A stretch of 64,000 nt of DNA, taken from Hemerocallis citrina. Its lineage: Eukaryota; Streptophyta; Magnoliopsida; Asparagales; Asphodelaceae. Location of the stretch: positions 180,465,166-180,529,165 of the forward strand of contig CM030362.1 of assembly GCA_017893485.1 (NCBI GenBank). The letters are read 5' to 3'. The notes under the pieces are model-generated. The model had not been told where the DNA came from and ran no database searches. It saw only the letters and a list, made by a program, of their open reading frames with translations. Positions 57,711 to 64,000 of the stretch are shown here, piece after piece. How positions within the stretch are numbered: the first letter of the stretch is position 1; every line of letters starts with the position of its first letter. The translations under genes were made by a program, and so were the position numbers.

Positions 57711-58506
57711 TTTTGGCTACCGATCCTTTGCCATCTAATTCGTTATTTGTAATTGAGCTACCCAACGAAGAAATCTTCTTCTTCGACTCACATTTTGGAA
57801 TCTGGGAAATGTACTTTAATGGCGCATCCCGTACACCTCTACCAAAAAATTCCAAGGTCTACCATTTGGCCAAAAAATACCAGATAGGTCTATTGCCTCA
57901 AGTCAATGGTCTTGCAGAGGCTTTCATCAAGACTCTGGTCTTTCTTCTCAAGAAAAGTGTTGGTTGCAACAAACGTGATTGGCATGAACATCTTATGGAA
58001 ACTTTGTGGGCATATCAAACCACATATAAGACTCCTACAAATTTCACTTCTTTCGCCTTGGCATTCGGTTCTAAAGCTGTTCTGCCTATTGAAATTGAAA
58101 ACCCTTCCTAGAGAGTAGCGATTGCAGAACGCATGACCGATGATGTGTATTCTAAAATGTGTTTACTAAAATGTGTTTATAAGAAATAAAAAATCTTGAT
58201 TCTGGGAGACTCCACACTCAGTAGAGTCTTCAACTTTATCGTTCATGTATGTGCAGTGAACATAACATCGGAATTCGTGTGCAGTCCTTTTCCAACGGGG
58301 ATCTGGTCCTAGTTTTGAGGCGACTGGTGATCACATTAAAGAAGCCCAAAGGCATTTTTTTCAAAAAAGGGAAGGATCTTACCCTATCGAAGCAGCATAC
58401 GAAAGAGGTTCTTACCAACTCATCAATGACAAAGTGAAACACCCCATGCCTCCAGTCAATGGATGCTATCTCAAAAGTTATTACTTGATGCTGTTTGTTT
58501 TTGGGG
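57711..58506 (+). pseudogene. Old Tat-type element: second RNase H and integrase C-terminus
   Basis: ELPNEEIFFFDSHFGIWEMYF followed by NGASR is the start of the extra (aRNH) RNase H of Tat elements. It jumps straight to PQVNGLAEAFIKTL and KRDWHEHLMETLWAYQTTYK of the integrase core's end, so the rest of aRNH and the catalytic Asp residues are deleted. The tail (SFSNGDLVLVLRR, ERGSYQLINDKVKHP, PPVNGCYLKSYY) is the integrase C-terminus, ending near 58498. Confidence 0.88.
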
Positions 58507-59044
58507 TGTAGGGGCAACAGGTATGAGTTCTTGTAATTTGTGAAGGGAAAGCTGTGGTACTGGTGTCGATCCGACCCTAGGGAGTAGGACCAAGAGGTGG
58601 AGGTCCAGTCAAAGCCTTGGGAGTAGCAGGGGAGAGGTAGAGGCCGGACGCTCCACTCGGATACAGTAGCTCGGCTCGGCTGAAGTAGCTCGGCTCGAAT
58701 ATTCGATGCTCGGCTCGAACTCTTGTACCTACACACTACCTAAAAACACCAGGAGAAGTCCCGGCGACAGGACCTCCGAAGATCTAGTTAGTACCGAGGA
58801 ATCAATAGTAGCTAGGGTTCAGGTGGAAAAAAGTTTATTACCTTCAGAAGTGAGGAGGGGGTCTGGTATTTATCGGCAGGGGTAAATGGGTCTGAGACCC
58901 TAACGGACCGGGTCAGACCCGTGTTTGTATGAGGGCCGAAATGGGCTGAAGCCCGTTTGACTTGTTTGACTTGATGATCACAGGGGAGTGAAGTCTGAGG
59001 AGATCTGGTGTTCCAGATAGGGCCATTTCACTTACCCCATATCA
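58507..59044 (-). mobile_element. Second Tat-type element: 3' LTR
   Basis: On the minus strand: TGATATGGGGTAAGTG at 59044 to GTTGCCCCTACA at 58507, 538 bp. It has TATA (CGATAAATACC, near 58870) and AATAAA (near 58839). A typical polypurine tract lies directly upstream, so this is the 3' LTR of a minus-strand element that continues to the right. The left TSD copy would be TGGGG (58502-58506); its partner is outside. Confidence 0.75.
58866..58875 (-). promoter_or_regulatory. TATA box of the Tat-type LTR
   Basis: The minus strand reads CCGATAAATACCAG, some 30 bp upstream of a likely start; AATAAA follows about 30 bp later. Confidence 0.5.
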
Positions 59045-59057
59045 GGAGGCCCCCACT
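59045..59057 (-). other. Polypurine tract of second Tat-type element
   Basis: The minus strand reads AGTGGGGGCCTCC next to the LTR start, a form common in this branch. Confidence 0.75.
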
Positions 59058-59340
59058 GTTAGAGGGTGGCATAAGCCAGCTGTGGAGGAGTAGTCTATCC
59101 CCGCCGGAAGAGTGGAGCTGGCATGACTGGAGAGTATGAATCGTAGCTTCTTGGAATGGTAAGTGGGGTAGGACGAAGGAGATTTTCTGAAGGAAAGAGG
59201 AGTTGAGGGTTGGGGACCGATGGTCGGGAGCTGAGGTCGAGCGCCCATGCGCTCGGATGCCGGGGTTTACTACCGAGTGTCGAGCTGCCATGCGCTCGGA
59301 TGCCGAGGCTTACCGCCGAGTGTCGAGCCCCGAAGTTTAG
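59058..59340 (-). other. 3' UTR with diverged 51-bp duplication
   Basis: Non-repetitive UTR, then two diverged units around CCATGCGCTCGGATGCCG (59246-59325), the degraded edge of the satellite array. Confidence 0.6.
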
Positions 59341-62300
59341 TGAAAGCTAGGGGATGTCTTGAGGTCGCTTCTGAGCGTCATGCCCCCAAGCTGGTTGCAA
59401 AAGATATTGGATGGCTCGGAATCGCCGCCGACCGTCGAACCCCGATCTTGCTGTAAAAGCTAGGGGATGGCTCGAGGTCACTGCGGAGTGTCGAGCCCCC
59501 AGCCTCCTGTAAAAGTTAGGGGACGGCTCCAGATCGCTACCGACCGTCAAGCCCCCAAGCTTGCTGTAAAAGCTAGGGGATGGCTTGAGATCACTGCCGA
59601 GCATCGAGTCCCCCCAGCTTACTGTAAAAGCTAGGGGACGGCTCGAGGTCACTACCGAGCGTCGAGCCCCCCAGCTTGCTGTAAAAGCTAGGGTGGCTCG
59701 GGATCGCTACCGTCCGACGAGCCCCCAAGCTTGCTGTAAAAGCTAGGGGATGGCTCGATGTCACTGCCGAGCATCGAGCCCCCAGCTTGGTGTAAAAGCT
59801 AAGGGATGGCTCAGGGATTGCTACCGACCGTCGTGCCTACAAGCTTGCTGTAAAAGCTAGGGGATGGTTCGGGATCTCTACCGACCATCGAGCCCTCAAG
59901 CTTACTGTAAAAGATAAGGGATGGCTCGAGGTCATTGCTGAGCATCGAGCCTCCCCAGCTTGCTGTAAAAGATAGGGGATGGCTCGGGATCGCTACCGAC
60001 CATCGTTCCCCCAAGCTTTCAGTAAAAGCTAGGGGATGGCTTGAGGTCACTGCCGAGCGTCGATCCCCCTAGCCTGCTGTAAAAGCTAGGGGATGGCTCA
60101 GAATCGGTACTGACCGTCGATCCCCCAAGCTTGCTGTAAAAGCTAGGGGATGGCTCGAGGTCACTACCGAGCGTCGAGCCCTCCAACTTACTGAAAAAGC
60201 TAGGGGATGGCTCGGGATCACTACCGACCGTTGAGCCCCCAAGCTTGCTGTAATAGCTAGGGGATGGCTCGAGGTCACTGTCGAGCATCGAGCCCCCAGC
60301 TTTTTGTAAAAGCTAGGGGATGGCTCGGGACGCTACCGAACGTCGAGCCCCCAAGCTTGCAGTAAAAACTAGGGGATGGCTCGAGGTCACTGCCGAGCGT
60401 CGAGCCCCCCAGCTTGTTGTAAAAGCTAGGGGATGGCTTGGGATCGCTACTGACCGTCGATCCTCCAAGCTTGCTGTAAAAGCTAGGAGATGGCTCGAGG
60501 TCACTACCGAGCGTCGAGCCCCCCAGCCTGCTATAAAAGCTAGGGAACGGCACGGGATCGCTACCGATCGTCAAGCCCACAAGCTTGCTATAAAAGCTTG
60601 GGGATGGCTTGGGATCTTTATCGACCGTCGAGCCCCCAAGCTTGCTGTAAAAGATAAGGGATGGCTCGAGGTCACTGCCGAGCGTCAAGCCTCCCCATCT
60701 TGCTGTAAAAGCTAGGGGATGGCTCGGGATCGCTACAGATCGTCGTTCCCCCAAGCTTTCTGCAAAAGCTAGGGGATGGATCAAGGTCACTGCCGAGCGT
60801 CGATCCCTCCAGCATGCTATAAAAGCTAGGGGATGGCTCGGAATCGGTACCAACCGTTGATCCCCCAAGCTTGCTGTAAAAGCTAGGGGATGGCTCGCAG
60901 TCACTGCCGAGCGTCGAGCCCCCCAGCTTGTTGAAAAAGCTACGGGATGGCTCGTGATCGCTACCGACCGTCGAGCCCCCAAGCTTGCTATAATAACTAG
61001 AGGATGGCTCGAGGTCACTACCAAGCTTCGAGCCCCCAACTTTTTGTAAAAGCTAGTGGATGGCTCGGGATCGCTACCGGACGTCGAGCCCCCAAGCTTG
61101 CAGTAAAAGCTAGGGGATGGCTCGAGGTCACTGCCGAGCATCGAGCCCCCCAGCTTGCTATAAAAGCTAGGGGATGGCTCGGGATCGCTACTGACCGTCG
61201 ATCCTCCAAGCTTGCTGTAAAAGCTAGGGGATGGCTCGAGGTCACTGCCGAGCGTCGAGCCCCCCAGCCTGCTGTAAAAGCTAGGGGACGGCTCAGAATC
61301 GCTATCGATCGTCGAACCCCCAACCTTGCTATAAAAGCTAGGGGATGGCTCGAGGTCACTTCCAAGCGTCGAACCCCCCAGCCTGCTGTAAAATCTTGGG
61401 GACGGCTCGGGATCGCTACCGACCGTCGAGCCCCCAAGCTTGCTGTAAAAGCTAGTGGATGGCTCGGAGTAACTGCCGAGCATCGAGCCTCTCGGCCTGC
61501 TGTAAAGGCTAGGGAATGGCTCGGGATCACTACCAACCGTCGGTCCCCCAAGGTTGCTTTAAAAGCTAGGGGATGGCTCGAGGTCACTACCGAGCATCGA
61601 GCCCCCCAGCTTGCTATAAATGCTAGGGGATGGCTCGGGATAGCTACCGACCGTCGAGCCCTGCAGCTTAGGGGATCGCTTGGGATTGCTACCGACTATC
61701 GAGCCCCTAAGCTTGATGTAAAAGTTAGGGGATGGCTCGAGGTCACTACCGAGCATCGAGCCCCTGGCTTGCAGTTAAAGCTAGGGGACGGCTCGGGATC
61801 ACTACTGATCGTCGAGCCCCCAAGCTTGCTGTAAAAGCTCGAAGATGGCTCGAGGTCTCTGTCTTGCATCGAGCCCCCTAACTTTCTATAAATGTTAGGG
61901 GAAGGCTCGGGATCGCTACCGACCATTGATCCCCCAAGCTTGCTGTAAAATCTTGGGGATGGCTCGAGGTCATTGCTGAGTGTCGAGCCCCCCAGCCTGC
62001 TATAAAAGCTAGGGGACGGCTCGGGATCGCTACCGGCCGTCAAGCCCCCAAGCTTGCTGTAAAAGCCAGGGGATGGCTCGAGGTCACTGTCGAGCGTCGA
62101 GCCCCCATTTTGCAGTAACAGCTAGGGGACAGCTCGGGATCGCTACCGACCGTCGAGCCCCCAAGCTTGCTATAAAAGTTTGGGGATGGCTTGAGGTCAC
62201 TGCCGAGCGTCGAGCCCCGTGTAAAAGCTAGGGGATGGCTTGGGATCGCTACCGACCATCGAGCCCCTAGCTTACTGTAAAAGCTAGGGGATGGCTCGAG

Positions 62301-62520
62301 GTCATTGCCGAGCATCGAGCCCCCCAACTTTCTGTAAAAGCTAGGGGGTGGCTCGAGGTCACTGCCAAGCGTCGAGCCTCTCCAGCTTGCTGTAAAAGCT
62401 AGGGGATGGCTCGGGATCGCTATCGACCATCGATCTCCCAAGCTTGCTGTAAAAGCTAGGGGATGGCTCGAGGTCACTGTCGAGCATCGAGCCCCCCAGC
62501 TTGCTGTAAAATCTATGGGA
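59341..62520. repeat. 57-bp satellite-like array, about 56 copies, dimeric
   Basis: Monomers of 57 bp start GTAAAAGCTAGGGGATGGCTC and alternate between type 1 (GGATCGCTACCGACCGTCGA) and type 2 (AGGTCACTGCCGAGCGTCGA), giving a 114-bp higher-order unit. Each unit has a dyad GGCTCGA ... TCGAGCC. Because 57 is 19 codons, frames stay open on both strands (402 codons minus, 276 plus); these are repeat effects. Confidence 0.93.
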
Positions 62521-62637
62521 TGCTCACGTTAAGGGGGTGGAATTCGAGGCATTTGAAATCCTAGTGGCTGTTAGATCTTGATGATCAAGACTGGACGGTG
62601 AGGATTTTGATGCTGAATTCTAGGAGTTGTTTTCGCT
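62521..62637 (+). other. Upstream region of accessory ORF
   Basis: About 120 bp of unique sequence between the array and the TATA box; nothing else recognised. Confidence 0.5.
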
Positions 62638-62645
62638 CTATAAAT
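62638..62645 (+). promoter_or_regulatory. TATA box of the accessory (antisense) ORF
   Basis: CTATAAATCCCCTACTCCC, 115 bp upstream of the ATG at 62760, with a CT-rich start context (CTTTGCCTTCTCTC). It points opposite to the retrotransposon's own transcription. Confidence 0.6.
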
Positions 62646-62759
62646 CCCCTACTCCCTACTCCATTTCTTCACTTTGCCTTCTCTCTTTAACCAGTCGGCG
62701 GTGACTTTTACGGTGACCTCTCCGTTTACGGTATTTAGGTTAGTATTTTCTTTTGTAAT

Positions 62760-63999
62760 GTCGTGTTCTCAGTCCAAATTCGAAGCGAGCTCATCTGGTC
62801 GGGATGAGGGAGATTACCAGTCGGACTCCACGTCCTGGGATACGGATGATCAGGTTTTGGATGTGGTCCCCTTCTAAAGTCGTAAGTCAGAGGTGGTAGA
62901 GGTGTTGGGCGAGGAGGATGAGGAAGGGGAGGTGGAGTAGAAAGGAGCCAAGGGAGAGGAAGAGGAAGATAAGGAAGGAGACGAGGGAAGAGAGGTTCTT
63001 CCCCCTCTTCCCCATTGTCGACATCGTCTCCGCCGAAGGCACATTGTATCCGTAAGAAGAAGAGGAAGTGGCGTCTGCTGGATAGTCCAAGGACACCAGA
63101 TGAGTTCGAACCAAAGAATGGGCTCGACGTCCCCTATTACAGGAAGCCCGGGTCGATCAGCATGTATCCTAACGACGTAGAAGACTTGGTCCAATTCAAT
63201 GTGGAGGTGCCTTCATCTGGCCAGCCCCAGATACAGATGGACAACATCCATTGTGCGCCGAAGGCTGATTATCTGCCCATAATAAGGGCCAGTTACTTCA
63301 TTCCTTAGGAGTACGAGTTGATGGTTCCGAGCCCTGGTCTCCGTCCCACCGCCGAGTTGGCTCCCGGCTTCTGCATGTTTCCCGAGGATGCTTTCGTCTC
63401 GGGACTAAGGTTGCCACTGCACCCGTTCATTAAGAGGGTGCTGAGGTGGGGAGAGCTGTGCCCAATGCAATATGGCCCCAACTCGTGGAAGCAGCTGGTC
63501 TGCTTCATTCTGAAATGCAAGGAGAAGAAGTTCCCTCTGAATTTGAAGTACTTCCGAGCTGTCCTAGGGGTGAGCTCGCTCGGAGATATGGAGGGCATAT
63601 TCTACATATCCCCCCGCCCTCACAAGAAGGTGGTGCATGGCCATCCAGATTCCATAGAGGGGTGGAAGGAGAAGTACTTCGTAGTCGGGAGCGAGGTGCC
63701 TTGGGAAATTCCTATGGTCTGGAATTTCTACAAGTCGAACCACAAACCCCCGAGCGGAAGGACTTGATGGAGGTAGAGTGGGCTGATGTGGACAAAATTG
63801 TAGTGGGGCACAACATTGGTTGGCCGTGTTTGACAGAGATACACCTAGCCCGTGCCAGATTGAGCCCAGCCAACCCCTATATGTTTTTGTTTCATTCTTG
63901 TCTAATTTTATGCTTTCGTGTTAACATTCTCTTTTTCTGTATATCGATGGACCCATCGAAGCTTGAGGCGAGGAAGGCCCTACTGGCGCTAGCCCAGAA
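62760..63999 (+). pseudogene. Accessory ORF, plant gypsy-type transposon domain (Transposase_28-like)
   Basis: It starts at ATG 62760 (MSCSQSKFEASSSGRDEGDY), followed by an acidic Glu/Asp stretch with stops at 62875 and 62938, a change to frame 0 near 63010, a stop at 63306, and the conserved core: EYELMVPSPGLRPTAELAPG, GLRLPLHPFIKRVLRWGELC and GPNSWKQLVCFI. After a frameshift near 63760 the text continues EVEWADVDKIVVGHNIGWP and LARARLSPANPY, then an AT-rich, possibly intronic stretch. The core resembles the putative gypsy-type transposon family (Pfam Transposase_28, from memory), known from extra, often antisense, ORFs of Tat-branch elements. Its function is unknown. The gene is broken and runs out of the window. 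Confidence 0.7.
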
Positions 64000-64000
64000 A

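Larger units (their letters stand above)
52178..57715 (+). mobile_element. Solo LTR G (family C type) with TSD TTTTG
   Basis: LTR 52183-57710, TGTAACTCCAATTTTTCG to GGAAAGCGGGATGTGACA, between TTTTG copies at 52178-52182 and 57711-57715. Without the nested H it is about 3.28 kb, in the range of C2. The host frame ALADFL / ATDPLP is restored exactly when G and one TSD are removed. Confidence 0.95.

Noticed and set aside
60275..61483. 402-codon minus frame with 19-residue repeats
   Set aside because: Product of the 57-bp satellite; open frames exist on both strands and change with each indel.
61004..61834. 276-codon plus frame in the satellite
   Set aside because: Same cause; no start context, no domain.

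Overview
This 64-kb window looks like heterochromatic, repeat-packed DNA from a flowering plant, probably a eudicot (clade is a guess). I see no host gene, tRNA or rRNA gene and no CRISPR array. Almost everything belongs to LTR retrotransposons: long LTRs with TG...CA ends, 5-bp target-site duplications (TSDs), primer sites matching initiator tRNA-Met or tRNA-Asp, Ty3/gypsy gag and pol remains, solo LTRs and one short Helitron. Family letters A to H are mine.

Layout. 1-15101: family A, a non-autonomous LTR element (LTRs 2.6-3.3 kb, internal domain about 0.55 kb), in several copies of both orientations with inverted, tandem and chimeric junctions. 15174-18540: a family B LTR. 18541-21798: a 5'-truncated family C LTR. 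21799-22515: a minus-strand gag-protease fragment with an intron-like gap. 22516-38853: a non-autonomous minus-strand family C element (C1), whose 5' LTR was hit by a Diaspora/Athila-like element D (24514-35313, TSD ATCCA), itself hit by a solo family C LTR (C2, 26006-29453). 38854-49530: the decayed 3' part of an autonomous chromovirus-like (Tekay/Del type) element E; its 3' LTR carries a Helitron (43839-44380) and a solo family B LTR (44760-47674, TSD CTAGC). 49572-50045: small solo LTR F (TSD TTGAT). 50051-58506: an old Tat-type pol, split by solo LTR G (52183-57710, TSD TTTTG), itself split by solo LTR H (52906-55152, TSD CCAAC). 58507-64000: the 3' end of a second, minus-strand Tat-type element: LTR, polypurine tract, a 3.2-kb array of 57-bp repeats, and an opposite-strand accessory ORF with its own TATA box.

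The most unusual signals are these. (1) The giant LTRs of families A, B/E/H and C each appear to carry a long leader intron: a strong donor about 100-350 nt (A, B, H) or up to 1 kb (C) after the TATA box, and a conserved acceptor near the LTR end, giving predicted introns of 1.3-2.4 kb before later insertions. (2) Inside those introns of A and B lie paired palindromic decamers around GTCGAC, mostly spaced exactly 20 bp apart although the linkers are unrelated. (3) A gag-protease fragment holds an in-frame 140-nt GT-AG intron-like interruption. (4) A 57-bp dimeric satellite lies in the 3' UTR of the Tat-type element next to its antisense gene.

All coding remains are broken. Activity of any element here would depend on proteins supplied from elsewhere.
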